Part shown: positions 7,141 through 14,317 of the stretch, piece after piece
Layout of the letters: each line of letters starts with the position of its first letter
Numbering within the stretch: position 1 is the first letter of the stretch
Assembly (NCBI GenBank): GCA_028701815.1
Contig: JAQVPY010000040.1
Coordinates: 1-14,317, forward strand
Direction of reading: 5' to 3'
Origin: Bacteroidales bacterium
Lineage (GTDB): Bacteria > Bacteroidota > Bacteroidia > Bacteroidales > BM520
Length of the DNA stretch: 14,317 nt
The notes under the pieces: model-generated
Seen by the model: only the letters and a program-made list of their open reading frames with translations
Databases searched by the model: none
What the model was told of the DNA's origin: nothing
Position numbers and translations under genes: made by a program

Positions 7141-7931
7141 AATATTATTTCTCCGTCAAAGACATGTAGGGGTTTTCCGCCGAGGAAAATATCTGTAAAC
7201 ATGTCGGTTTTTTTTGCAAAAGAAACGTTGTGAAAGCCGCCTTTATTGCATAGCTCTATTTTTCCTTCTGTGAGGTTTTTTATGGTGGCATAAGACAATG
7301 CTGCTGCCACGGAGCCGGTGCCGCAGCCGAGAGTTTCATCTTCTACGCCCCTTTCGTATGTGATTATCTTTAATGTGTTTACGCCGGTGATTTCCACAAA
7401 GTCGACATTACATCCGCCGTTTTCGGTATTGATGCTGTTGCGCAAGAACCTGCCTGTCTTGAGAATGTCAATTTTGTCAGTTGAATCTGTAAAAATGACA
7501 TAGTGGGGACTGCCTGTGTTGATAAAAAATGCTTTGCAGGCTGAGAATATTTGTGTCGAAGTGTCTTTGGGAATAGGAATATATTGTGCCTGAGGGCAGT
7601 TGCGCATTGAGATCTCTAATGTGGGACTTTTTTTGAAGCAGTGTAACCCGTCGGAGGCTTCAAAGGTGTCGTTTTTAGCGATATTGTTAGCTATAGCATA
7701 ATCTACAGAGCAGAGGCTGCCATTGCCGCAAAGGGTGTCACCGGAGCCGTCGGGGTTGTAAAAGGAGATTGCGAAGTTGTCTTGTGACGCCTTTATTATG
7801 ATAAGCCCGTCGGCGCCGATTCCGAATCTTCTGTTACAGAGGGTGATAATGTCTTGGGTGCAAATAGCTTGATTCTCAGTGAGAATAAAGTCGTTGCCCG
7901 CACATTGATATTTACTGAATCGTATATTCAT
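7137..7931 (-). CDS. dapF: Diaminopimelate epimerase
   Basis: A 264-residue enzyme that interconverts LL- and meso-diaminopimelate, the step before lysine and the source of the meso-DAP crosslinker in peptidoglycan. It acts in the cytoplasm without cofactor using two cysteines. Both are visible: Cys68 in TLCGNGSLC and Cys203 in LGCGTGS. Other family blocks are AGNDF (11-15), RRFGIGADGLI (34-44), NTGSPHYV and YERGVEDET. The first Cys motif has Leu where most homologues have Arg (CGNGxRC); this residue is not one of the two catalytic cysteines, so activity is still expected. It is the first gene of the minus-strand operon; its TGA overlaps the GNAT ATG. A TACCTTTG -7 box lies 37 nt upstream. 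Confidence 0.94.
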   Translation of the reverse strand: MNIRFSKYQCAGNDFILTENQAICTQDIITLCNRRFGIGADGLIIIKASQDNFAISFYNPDGSGDTLCGNGSLCSVDYAIANNIAKNDTFEASDGLHCFKKSPTLEISMRNCPQAQYIPIPKDTSTQIFSACKAFFINTGSPHYVIFTDSTDKIDILKTGRFLRNSINTENGGCNVDFVEITGVNTLKIITYERGVEDETLGCGTGSVAAALSYATIKNLTEGKIELCNKGGFHNVSFAKKTDMFTDIFLGGKPLHVFDGEIIL

Positions 7932-7968
7932 CGTTGTATTTTATCTTACAAAGAAAAAGTATAAAATA

Positions 7969-7998
7969 CAAAGGTAATGTTTTTTTAACGACATTTAA
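7969..7998 (-). promoter_or_regulatory. Promoter of the dapF-GNAT-mltG operon
   Basis: On the minus strand TACCTTTG occupies 7976-7969, a full TAnnTTTG match. At the -33 position, 19 nt upstream, there is TTA (7998-7996) rather than TTG. The leader would be about 30 nt. The -33 area coincides with one copy of a TTTAAC repeat (see the repeat at 7984-8022). Confidence 0.6.
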
Positions 7999-8022
7999 CA
8001 GACAATATCATAACATTTTAAC
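7984..8022. repeat. Three TTTAAC direct repeats in the dapF/degP divergent spacer
   Basis: TTTAAC occurs at 7984-7989, 7994-7999 and 8017-8022, with start-to-start steps of 10 and 23 nt, close to one and two helical turns. Two copies sit in the longer words ACATTTAACA (7991-8000) and ACATTTTAACA (8013-8023). The rest of the 183-nt spacer (7932-8114) holds the dapF promoter and the degP leader; I see no other gene or RNA in it. The spacer is A/T rich, so chance is possible. Confidence 0.35.
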
Positions 8023-8114
8023 AAAAAAATCGTTTTCTAAGCCGAGGACGAAAAATGGTACACTATTTGAGCATTTCGTCTCACTTTTTTATTAGGATAT
8101 TAAATTTTTATCTT

Positions 8115-9485
8115 ATGAGAAAGAGTATTTTAATTTCAATGATTTCGTTGATGATGGTTTCGCCCGTTTTTTCTTATGCACAAGCGGGAAGTGTTGATTT
8201 TGTAGATGCAGCGGAGAAGAGTGTCCATGCCGTTGTTCACGTTAAAACTGAGTTCGCAAGGAAAAACAACCTATATGATTTTTATTTTGATTTGAGTGAT
8301 CTGTTCAAATATTTCGGTCAGGGAGGAGCAAACCAGGCGCCTGTAGTGGCTACGGGTTCCGGAGTGATTATCTCATCCGACGGATATATTGTCACCAACA
8401 ACCATGTTGTACAGGATGCAATCAAGGTTGAGGTTACCTTAAACGATAAGAGGACATATACTGCGACGGTAGTGGGAACCGATTCCTCCACGGATTTGGC
8501 GGTGATAAAGATAGAAGAAAAGAATTTGCCCTATATGAGTTACGGTGATTCCGACAAGACTCGGATAGGGGAGTGGGTGTTGGCCATAGGTAATCCTTTG
8601 AATTTGACATCTACTGTTACGGCAGGGATTATTTCAGCCAAGGCGCGTAATATCAACCTGTTGCCCAATTCAGAATACGGCTCTGCCATCGAATCGTTTA
8701 TACAGACTGATGCTGCGGTCAATCCCGGAAACAGTGGCGGCGCTTTAGTCAACACCAACGGTGACCTTATTGGAATTAATACGGCTATCGCGAGCGGCAC
8801 AGGCTATTATGCGGGCTATTCCTTCGCTATTCCTGTCAACCTCGTTAAAAAGGTGGCAAAAGATATTATCGACTATGGCAAAGTTCAAAGAGCTATATTG
8901 GGTGTTTCGATAAGCAATATTACCGATGATTTTGCTAAAAAAGAAGGGCTGAAAGTCCTCGACGGCGCATACGTCAGTGGCGTATCAGAATCAGGAAATG
9001 CGGCCAAGGCGGGTATAAAAGAGGGTGATATCATCGTCGGAATGGACGGTAAGGACATCACTTCTACGTCGGAACTGCTGGAAAGCATCGGTCAGCGTAG
9101 GCCTAATGAGACTGTGGCTGTAACGGTGAACAGAGATGGGAAAATAATAAATTATAATGTCTTGCTTGCGGGTCAGACAACGACGAAAACGCTTGCTGCT
9201 ACAGGCGGAACAAAGAATGATGTTCTCGGAGCCGAAATAAAAAATGCAACAAATTCCGATCTTGCAAAATATAATTCGCAAAATGGCGTTATAATAACTA
9301 AGATATATGGTGATCCATTGAAATCTGCAGGCGTAAAAGAAGGGTTTCTTATCACGAAGATAGACAATTCTTCCATACGCAGTGTGGAGCAGTTGACGGA
9401 ACTTTTATCATCCAAGAACGGTGGCGTTTTGATGGAAGGTAAATACGGCAACGGTTCAAAGGCTTACTACGGATTCGGCATATAG
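8115..9485 (+). CDS. Periplasmic serine protease/chaperone of the DegP/HtrA family
   Basis: A secreted trypsin-like protease with two PDZ domains, 456 residues from this start. The signal peptide MRKSILISMISLMMVSPVFS, ending YAQA, supports the ATG at 8115. An in-frame ATG at 8055 would add 20 hydrophobic residues; it has a GAGGA 6 nt upstream, so it is not excluded. The catalytic triad is complete: His97 in VTNNHVV, Asp127 in DSSTDLAVIKI and Ser207 in GNSGGALVN. PDZ1 lies at about 258-352 (AGIKEGDIIVGMDGKDI), and PDZ2 at about 368-455 (SAGVKEGFLITKIDNSSI). The family degrades or refolds damaged envelope proteins as an oligomeric cage. The gene stands alone between divergent dapF and the sigma factor gene 53 nt downstream. 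No TAnnTTTG box is visible upstream, which would fit an alternative sigma factor, though this is only inferred from absence. Confidence 0.92.
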   Translation: MRKSILISMISLMMVSPVFSYAQAGSVDFVDAAEKSVHAVVHVKTEFARKNNLYDFYFDLSDLFKYFGQGGANQAPVVATGSGVIISSDGYIVTNNHVVQDAIKVEVTLNDKRTYTATVVGTDSSTDLAVIKIEEKNLPYMSYGDSDKTRIGEWVLAIGNPLNLTSTVTAGIISAKARNINLLPNSEYGSAIESFIQTDAAVNPGNSGGALVNTNGDLIGINTAIASGTGYYAGYSFAIPVNLVKKVAKDIIDYGKVQRAILGVSISNITDDFAKKEGLKVLDGAYVSGVSESGNAAKAGIKEGDIIVGMDGKDITSTSELLESIGQRRPNETVAVTVNRDGKIINYNVLLAGQTTTKTLAATGGTKNDVLGAEIKNATNSDLAKYNSQNGVIITKIYGDPLKSAGVKEGFLITKIDNSSIRSVEQLTELLSSKNGGVLMEGKYGNGSKAYYGFGI

Positions 9486-9538
9486 AGCCGAAAAAGCAAG
9501 TGTTAACTAATAGTGATATATGTAAATAATTTTATACG

Positions 9539-10402
9539 ATGCGCCAATTAAAAATTTCTAAATCAATTACCAACAGGGAAGTTGCCGCGTTGGACAAATA
9601 TTTGTCCGACATAAGCAAGGAACAGTTGATTACCCCGGAAGAAGAGGTGGAGCTTGCTCAGAAGATAAAAGCAGGAGATGATCAAGCATTAGAGAGACTG
9701 GTTAATGCCAATCTTCGTTTTGTGGTTTCTGTAGCCAAACAGTATCAGAACCAGGGACTCAGTCTCCCCGATTTGATTAATGAGGGCAATGTGGGCTTGA
9801 TAAAAGCCGCCAGAAAGTTTGATGAAACGAGGGGCTTTAAATTCATCTCGTATGCTGTATGGTGGATAAGACAATCCATTTTGCAGGCTCTGGCCGAGCA
9901 GTCGAGAATTGTTAGACTTCCTCTGAATCAGGTAGGTACAATTAGCAAGATAAAGAAGGAATATTCCCGTCTTGAACAAAATCTCCAGAGGGTGCCGTCT
10001 GCAGCAGAGATCGCGGACAGTCTTGACATCCCCGATAATAAAATAGATTCTGCTTTCAGAATGAATCTGAAGACGGTTTCCGTAGATGCTCCATTGCCGA
10101 ATGAGGAAGGCAACTGTCTGTTGGATGTGCTGAACAGCAATTCCAATCCGGACCCCGATTCATCATTGCTCGATGAGTCATTGTCTTTGGAAATACAGCG
10201 TTCTTTGTCGTTACTCAGCGACAAGGAGAGGGAAATCCTTATGCTGCATTTCGGTATTGGCATAGGCTACAGCCTTACTCTCGAAGAGATAGGCACTAAA
10301 TATGGTCTTACTCGCGAAAGAGTCCGTCAAATTAAGGAGAAGGCATTAAGAAGACTGCGCTCAAATGCAAAATGTAATAATCTGAAACCTTTTTTGGGAT
10401 AA
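9539..10402 (+). CDS. rpoD: Primary sigma factor, Bacteroidota type (RpoD/SigA)
   Basis: A 287-residue group 1 sigma factor. It begins with the phylum-typical MRQLKISKSITNRE and has no region 1.1. Region 1.2 (about 14-48) leads into region 2 (about 53-123), with the core-binding and promoter-melting blocks NLRFVVSVAKQYQNQGLSL, LPDLINEGNVGLIKAARKFD and FKFISYAVWWIRQSILQAL. Region 3 spans about 130-205. Region 4 (about 220-275) includes the DNA-binding helix-turn-helix LTLEEIGTKYGLTRERVRQI, which contacts the -33 element. It directs RNA polymerase to housekeeping promoters; in this phylum these are TTTG-N19-21-TAnnTTTG, several of which lie in this window. It lies 53 nt after degP without a clear promoter of its own, only a degenerate TAATTTTA at 9527-9534. 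Its last codons overlap the -33 box of the pyrG promoter. Confidence 0.95.
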   Translation: MRQLKISKSITNREVAALDKYLSDISKEQLITPEEEVELAQKIKAGDDQALERLVNANLRFVVSVAKQYQNQGLSLPDLINEGNVGLIKAARKFDETRGFKFISYAVWWIRQSILQALAEQSRIVRLPLNQVGTISKIKKEYSRLEQNLQRVPSAAEIADSLDIPDNKIDSAFRMNLKTVSVDAPLPNEEGNCLLDVLNSNSNPDPDSSLLDESLSLEIQRSLSLLSDKEREILMLHFGIGIGYSLTLEEIGTKYGLTRERVRQIKEKALRRLRSNAKCNNLKPFLG

Positions 10403-10424
10403 GATAATTAATTTATTATCTTTG
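10393..10424 (+). promoter_or_regulatory. Promoter of pyrG-yidC, overlapping the 3' end of the sigma factor gene
   Basis: TTTG at 10393-10396 and TATCTTTG at 10417-10424 are separated by 20 nt, a full consensus promoter. The -33 element lies in the last codons of the sigma gene (stop 10400-10402). The expected transcription start is about 10429-10433, leaving a leader of roughly 20-25 nt before the pyrG ATG. Confidence 0.78.
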
Positions 10425-10438
10425 CAGATTGTACATTT

Positions 10439-10456
10439 ATGATAAAAAGAGTATGA
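10439..10456 (+). CDS. Possible five-codon upstream ORF (MIKRV) overlapping the pyrG start
   Basis: ATG at 10439 opens a reading frame of five codons, Met-Ile-Lys-Arg-Val, whose TGA (10454-10456) overlaps the pyrG ATG as ATGA. It would be the first start codon met in the short pyrG leader, some 6-10 nt from the predicted 5' end. It could couple or limit pyrG translation, or be chance in A/T-rich DNA. Confidence 0.3.
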   Translation: MIKRV

Positions 10457-12066
10457 GCCAGACGAGGTATGTTTTTGTTACAGGTGGCGTTGCGTCATCT
10501 TTAGGGAAGGGTATTGTGGCCGCTTCCCTCGGGAATTTGCTTAAAGCACGCGGTTTTAGCGTAGCTATTCAAAAATTGGATCCTTATATCAACGTGGACC
10601 CGGGGACCCTCAATCCGTATGAACATGGAGAATGTTATGTTACGGAAGACGGCGCGGAGACAGACCTCGACCTTGGTCACTATGAGAGATTTCTTAATGT
10701 TCCAACTTCCATTCATAACAATGTTACTACCGGTAAAGTCTATAAGGCGGTAATCGAAAAGGAGCGCAGAGGCGACTTTCTGGGGAAAACCGTACAGGTT
10801 ATCCCTCATATCACCGATGAAATTCAAAACTGGATTAAGACATTGGCGAGAACGGGAAACTACGATTTCGTGATTACAGAGATAGGCGGAACAGTCGGCG
10901 ACATTGAGTCGCTGCCATATATTGAAGCCGTCCGTCAGATGAAATGGGAACTCGGCTCAAAATGTGTCTCTATCCACCTTACCCTCGTGCCTTATCTCAA
11001 GGCTGCAGGAGAACTGAAGACGAAACCGACACAACATTCCGTGAAGGCTCTTCTGGAACAGGGATTGCAGCCCGATATTATCGTTTGCCGTACCGAACTC
11101 GATCTGTCGGAGTCGATAAGAAGGAAAATAGCACTTTTCTGTAACGTCTCATACGAGGCAGTCGTCCAATCTATTGATGCCGAATCCATTTACGAGGTGC
11201 CTCTTAATTTGTTAAAAGAAGGCCTCGACGTTCAAGTGCTTAAGTCAACCCAATGTACTAATTATCCCGAACCGGATATGAAGCAGTGGGAAGATTTCCT
11301 TTATAGACTTAAACACCCTAAATATGAGGTTGATGTTGCCCTCGTCGGCAAATATACCGCGTTGAAAGACGCTTATAAATCCATATTGGAGGCATTCTGC
11401 CATGCGGGTGCTTCAAACCTTTGCAAGGTCAATGTTCATCGTATCAGCTCTGAAGATATTGAAAGAGGTTCTACCGAGGACTTCTTAAAAGGCATGAATG
11501 CTATTCTTGTGGCGCCGGGCTTCGGCGATCGCGGAATAGAAGGAAAAATCAGCGCAATAAAATACGCCAGAGAGAATAATATCCCTTTCCTTGGAATATG
11601 CCTCGGTATGCAATGTTCGGTTATCGAATTTGCCAGAGATGTGCTGCACCTCGAAGGCGCACACTCTACAGAGATCAATCCCGACACAAAGTACCCCGTT
11701 ATTGATATTATGGAAGAACAAAAGAAACTTGCCAACCTCGGCGGAACCATGAGACTCGGTAATTACGATTGCTTCCTTGTGGAAAACACACTCGTAAGAA
11801 AGATATACGGAAAAGCAGAAATCAAAGAACGTCATCGTCATAGATATGAATTTAATAATGAGTTTCTCGATATGTTTAAGGAAAAAGGTATGTGCTTCTC
11901 CGGTGTTAACCTAAGAGATAAACTGATGGAAGTGGTGGAGTTGCCTTCTCACCCATGGTTTATTGGTGTTCAATTTCATCCCGAATATAGAAGTACCGTG
12001 CTCTCCCCGCATCCGTTGTTCGTGGATTTTGTGAGAGCCGCAATCGATAACGCAAAAAAGAAATAA
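10453..12066 (+). CDS. pyrG: CTP synthase (glutamine-hydrolysing)
   Basis: A 537-residue enzyme from the ATG at 10453, starting MSQTRYVFVTGG, the normal N-terminus of the family. A longer frame from TTG at 10429 would start at the predicted transcription start and adds no conserved residues. The enzyme aminates UTP to CTP using ATP and ammonia from glutamine. The synthase domain (about 1-270) carries the P-loop GGVASSLGKG (11-20), YEHGECYVTEDGAETDLDLG and the EIGGTVGDIES block. The class I glutamine amidotransferase domain (about 292-537) has the nucleophile Cys383 in GICLGMQC and the His509/Glu511 pair in VQFHPEY. All key residues are in place. The gene has its own strong promoter across the end of the sigma gene, and yidC follows after 35 nt with no terminator, so both are probably one transcript. 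Confidence 0.97.
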   Translation: MSQTRYVFVTGGVASSLGKGIVAASLGNLLKARGFSVAIQKLDPYINVDPGTLNPYEHGECYVTEDGAETDLDLGHYERFLNVPTSIHNNVTTGKVYKAVIEKERRGDFLGKTVQVIPHITDEIQNWIKTLARTGNYDFVITEIGGTVGDIESLPYIEAVRQMKWELGSKCVSIHLTLVPYLKAAGELKTKPTQHSVKALLEQGLQPDIIVCRTELDLSESIRRKIALFCNVSYEAVVQSIDAESIYEVPLNLLKEGLDVQVLKSTQCTNYPEPDMKQWEDFLYRLKHPKYEVDVALVGKYTALKDAYKSILEAFCHAGASNLCKVNVHRISSEDIERGSTEDFLKGMNAILVAPGFGDRGIEGKISAIKYARENNIPFLGICLGMQCSVIEFARDVLHLEGAHSTEINPDTKYPVIDIMEEQKKLANLGGTMRLGNYDCFLVENTLVRKIYGKAEIKERHRHRYEFNNEFLDMFKEKGMCFSGVNLRDKLMEVVELPSHPWFIGVQFHPEYRSTVLSPHPLFVDFVRAAIDNAKKK

Positions 12067-12101
12067 ATAATACAATTAATATATTTAAGAAATACGAGTA
12101 G

Positions 12102-14036
12102 ATGAGTAAGAGTAATGTTATCGGACTGATAGTTATCTTCGCATTGATGGGCGGATACTTTTGGTGGACGATGAAACCGATGTCGGAAGAACAGAGAATC
12201 GCAGCAGAAAGAAGGGCGGATTCACTTGTCCGCGTACAAATGAGAGAAGACTCCATCCGCCTTACACGTGAGGCAATGGCTGAAGTCGAAAAGAATATGA
12301 CCTCAATGGCCGAGGCAGACAGCGTAGTTACAGGACAACTTGTCGACCAGTACGGCGCTTTCGCCCAGGCACGAATAGCGACAGATGAATATTATACCGT
12401 AGAATCAGAAAAACTGAAAATAACATTCTCAAACCTCGGAGGGAAAATTTATTCGGTACAACTGAAGGAATTTCACACCTACGACTCCTTGCCTCTGATA
12501 CTCTTTGAGGGCAATACCAACCTCTTCGGGCTCGACTTCTTTTCTAATAACCGACTGATTGAAACGGATAAGTTCTATTTTACCCCTGTGGAGTATTCGG
12601 AACCCCTCGTCGTAGAAGATGAAAATGGCGTCGACTTCGCCATGCGACTTTATCCTACCGTTGACGACGCAGTGTGCTATGATAAGTATATCGAATATAT
12701 GTATCATGTCCCCTACGACGATTATCTGATCGATATCGACGTGAATATAGTGGGCATGCAGGATGTCATAGCTTCTCACCACGGATTTATCGAGATGGGC
12801 TGGTCTTTAGACCTCCGTCAGCAGGAAAAACAAAAAGAGAACAGACTCAACGGAACCAATGTGTTCTATAAGTTCTACGGCGATGAGGATGTGAATAAAC
12901 TAACCGAGAATAAAGACGGTGAGAAGAAACTGCCCGTCAAGATAGAATGGATTTCCTATAAACAACAGTTCTTTACTACATCTCTTATTGCCCGCGATGA
13001 CGACAGCTTCCTCTCAGGAAACGTCTATGTCTATAAGGATAACGAAAAGAATAATACAGTCGACAGATATATCAAAACCATGAAGTCGGAGCTGACACTC
13101 CCGTATAGCGGCGGCGATAACGAAACTTTTAGCATGTCGATGTATATGGGCCCGAATAAGTTTAAAGAACTCAAGAAATATGATATCGGCCTCGAAGATC
13201 AAATCAACCTCGGCGGATTTTTCCTCGTAAGATGGATTAACAGATACGGCGTTCTGACAGTGTTTAATTTTCTGGAACGCTTTAACTGGAATTATGGTAT
13301 CGTAATCCTCGTACTTACCGTCTTGCTGAAACTCTTACTCTTCCCAATAACCTATAAATCCTATCTCAACGGTGCCAAAATGAAGGCCCTGAAACCCGAA
13401 GTGGATGCTATCAATGCGAAATATCCGAGTCAGGATGACGCTATGAAAAAGCAACAGGCTACTATGGAGATGTATAAGAAGTTCGGAGTAAATCCCATGT
13501 CGGGATGCCTGCCGCAATTGCTGCAGTTCCCTATCCTGATCGCGATGTTCCGCTTCTTCCCCGTGTCATTTGAGCTTCGTCAACAGTCGTTCCTATGGGC
13601 AACCGACCTGTCTACTTATGACTCAATTCTCGACCTGTCGTTTAACATCCCATTCTATGGCGACCACGTAAGTTTGTTTACCCTGTTGATGACAGCTTCT
13701 ACAGTAGTATATACGTTGCTGAATAACAAAACGATGGGACAGACTAATCAGCCCGGTATGAAATTTATGACGTATGTTATGCCGATTATGTTCCTCGGAC
13801 TGTTTAACAGCTATTCCGCCGGCTTGAGCTACTATTATCTGCTGGCTAATATCATTACCTTCCTGCAGATGTTTATCATAGGAAAGATAGAAACACCTGA
13901 AAAACTCAGAGCTGCAATGCTTGTAAAAGCATCTCAGAAGAAGACAAAATCGAAGAAATCGAAATGGCAGCAGCGCCTTGAGGATATGCAACGCATACAA
14001 CAACAGCAGGCAAGAGAAAACGCAAAAAGAAAATAA
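12102..14036 (+). CDS. yidC: Membrane protein insertase YidC
   Basis: A 644-residue YidC of the Gram-negative type. An N-terminal membrane anchor at about 5-25 (VIGLIVIFALMGGYFWW) is followed by a charged linker and a large periplasmic domain up to about residue 375. The conserved C-terminal insertase core follows with five membrane segments. The hydrophilic-groove basic residue is probably Lys410 in VLLKLLLFPIT. The cytoplasmic loop AKMKALKPEVDAINAKYP and the motifs FGVNPMSGCLPQLLQFPI and SAGLSYYYLLANI are typical. The tail (about 605-644) is strongly basic and Gln-rich (KKTKSKKSKWQQR), suited to ribosome binding. It inserts inner-membrane proteins alone or with Sec. It follows pyrG by 35 nt, a pairing that recurs in Bacteroidota, and is followed after 15 nt by a DUF1573 gene. 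Confidence 0.97.
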   Translation: MSKSNVIGLIVIFALMGGYFWWTMKPMSEEQRIAAERRADSLVRVQMREDSIRLTREAMAEVEKNMTSMAEADSVVTGQLVDQYGAFAQARIATDEYYTVESEKLKITFSNLGGKIYSVQLKEFHTYDSLPLILFEGNTNLFGLDFFSNNRLIETDKFYFTPVEYSEPLVVEDENGVDFAMRLYPTVDDAVCYDKYIEYMYHVPYDDYLIDIDVNIVGMQDVIASHHGFIEMGWSLDLRQQEKQKENRLNGTNVFYKFYGDEDVNKLTENKDGEKKLPVKIEWISYKQQFFTTSLIARDDDSFLSGNVYVYKDNEKNNTVDRYIKTMKSELTLPYSGGDNETFSMSMYMGPNKFKELKKYDIGLEDQINLGGFFLVRWINRYGVLTVFNFLERFNWNYGIVILVLTVLLKLLLFPITYKSYLNGAKMKALKPEVDAINAKYPSQDDAMKKQQATMEMYKKFGVNPMSGCLPQLLQFPILIAMFRFFPVSFELRQQSFLWATDLSTYDSILDLSFNIPFYGDHVSLFTLLMTASTVVYTLLNNKTMGQTNQPGMKFMTYVMPIMFLGLFNSYSAGLSYYYLLANIITFLQMFIIGKIETPEKLRAAMLVKASQKKTKSKKSKWQQRLEDMQRIQQQQARENAKRK

Positions 14037-14051
14037 TAAAAAACTTATATC

Positions 14052-14317
14052 ATGAAAAAGATCTTTTTATCAATGTTGGTTGTCGCTCTTTGCATAACCT
14101 CATTCGGACAAACGGAGAAAAACGGTCCTTCTATTAAATTTGATAAAACCATGCACAATTTCGGCGAAATCCTCGCCGGCTCGAATAGCGTTACTCATGA
14201 TTTTACCTTTACCAATGATGGCGACGAACCTCTTATGATTACCAACTGTAAGGCAACATGCGGATGTACTGTTCCTAAATGGACAAAAGAACCCGTGATG
14301 CCCGGACAGACCGGAAC
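14052..14317 (+). CDS. Secreted DUF1573 protein, 3' end cut by window edge
   Basis: The first 88 codons are present from ATG 14052. A short signal peptide (MKKIFLSMLVVALCITSFGQ) precedes a segment KFDKTMHNFGEILAGSNSV and HDFTFTNDGDEPLMI, then the CKATCGCTVPKW motif. This Ig-like, ASH-related fold with the CGCTVP signature is DUF1573, abundant in Bacteroidota; its function is not established. The signal peptide predicts a periplasmic or outer location. It starts 15 nt after yidC with no promoter box visible in the gap, so it is likely in the pyrG-yidC transcript. The remainder lies outside the window. Confidence 0.85.
   Translation, partial: MKKIFLSMLVVALCITSFGQTEKNGPSIKFDKTMHNFGEILAGSNSVTHDFTFTNDGDEPLMITNCKATCGCTVPKWTKEPVMPGQTG

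Noticed and set aside
9527..9534. TAATTTTA just before the sigma factor ATG as a promoter box.
   Set aside because: It lacks the final G of TAnnTTTG and no TTG is found at the -33 distance; too weak to list as a promoter.
10429..10452. TTG start that would extend pyrG by eight residues (MYIYDKKS).
   Set aside because: The TTG is at the predicted transcription start, the extra residues are absent from the family, and ATG 10453 gives the standard N-terminus.
1..14317. Mobile element, CRISPR array, defence island or tRNA/rRNA gene.
   Set aside because: No transposase or integrase frame, no regularly spaced direct repeats, and no tRNA-like cloverleaf or rRNA sequence; nearly all bases are accounted for by conserved housekeeping genes.

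Overview
The window looks like an ordinary chromosomal stretch of a member of the Bacteroidota, most likely an uncultured Bacteroidales. Three things support this. The primary sigma factor is short, starts with MRQLKISKSITNRE and lacks region 1.1. At least five gene starts are preceded by the Bacteroidota -7 element TAnnTTTG. Shine-Dalgarno sequences are mostly absent. The gene neighbourhoods (rbfA with a LolC/E-like permease; pyrG-yidC) also fit. I see no mobile elements, CRISPR arrays, rRNA or tRNA genes, and no gene cluster that looks like a new defence or metabolic system.

Layout. 1-1691 (minus) is a type I ABC exporter of MsbA type, cut by the window edge just before its H-loop. It diverges from rbfA and an FtsX/LolE-like permease (1772-3318, plus; ATGA overlap). 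A PpiD-like membrane-anchored parvulin chaperone follows at 3409-5532 under its own promoter. It meets, tail to tail and only 14 nt away, a minus-strand operon transcribed dapF -> GNAT acetyltransferase -> mltG (7931 down to 5547). From about 8115 the plus strand carries a DegP/HtrA periplasmic protease, the primary sigma factor, CTP synthase (pyrG), the membrane insertase YidC, and the start of a DUF1573 protein cut by the right edge.

How the genes fit together. Most products serve envelope building and quality control: lipid export (MsbA-like), lipoprotein release (LolE-like), periplasmic folding and proteolysis (PpiD-like, DegP), membrane protein insertion (YidC), and peptidoglycan precursor supply and glycan termination (DapF, MltG). 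The rest are core functions: ribosome maturation (RbfA), transcription (sigma) and CTP supply (PyrG).

The points most worth a second look are regulatory. A strong hairpin plus T-tract that can terminate ppiD lies inside the coding end of the opposing mltG gene. A five-codon upstream ORF overlaps the pyrG start as ATGA, and the pyrG promoter lies across the end of the sigma gene. The rbfA promoter is so close to its ATG that the mRNA should be nearly leaderless. The GNAT protein has an atypical acetyl-CoA loop. Repeats lie in the dapF/degP divergent spacer.
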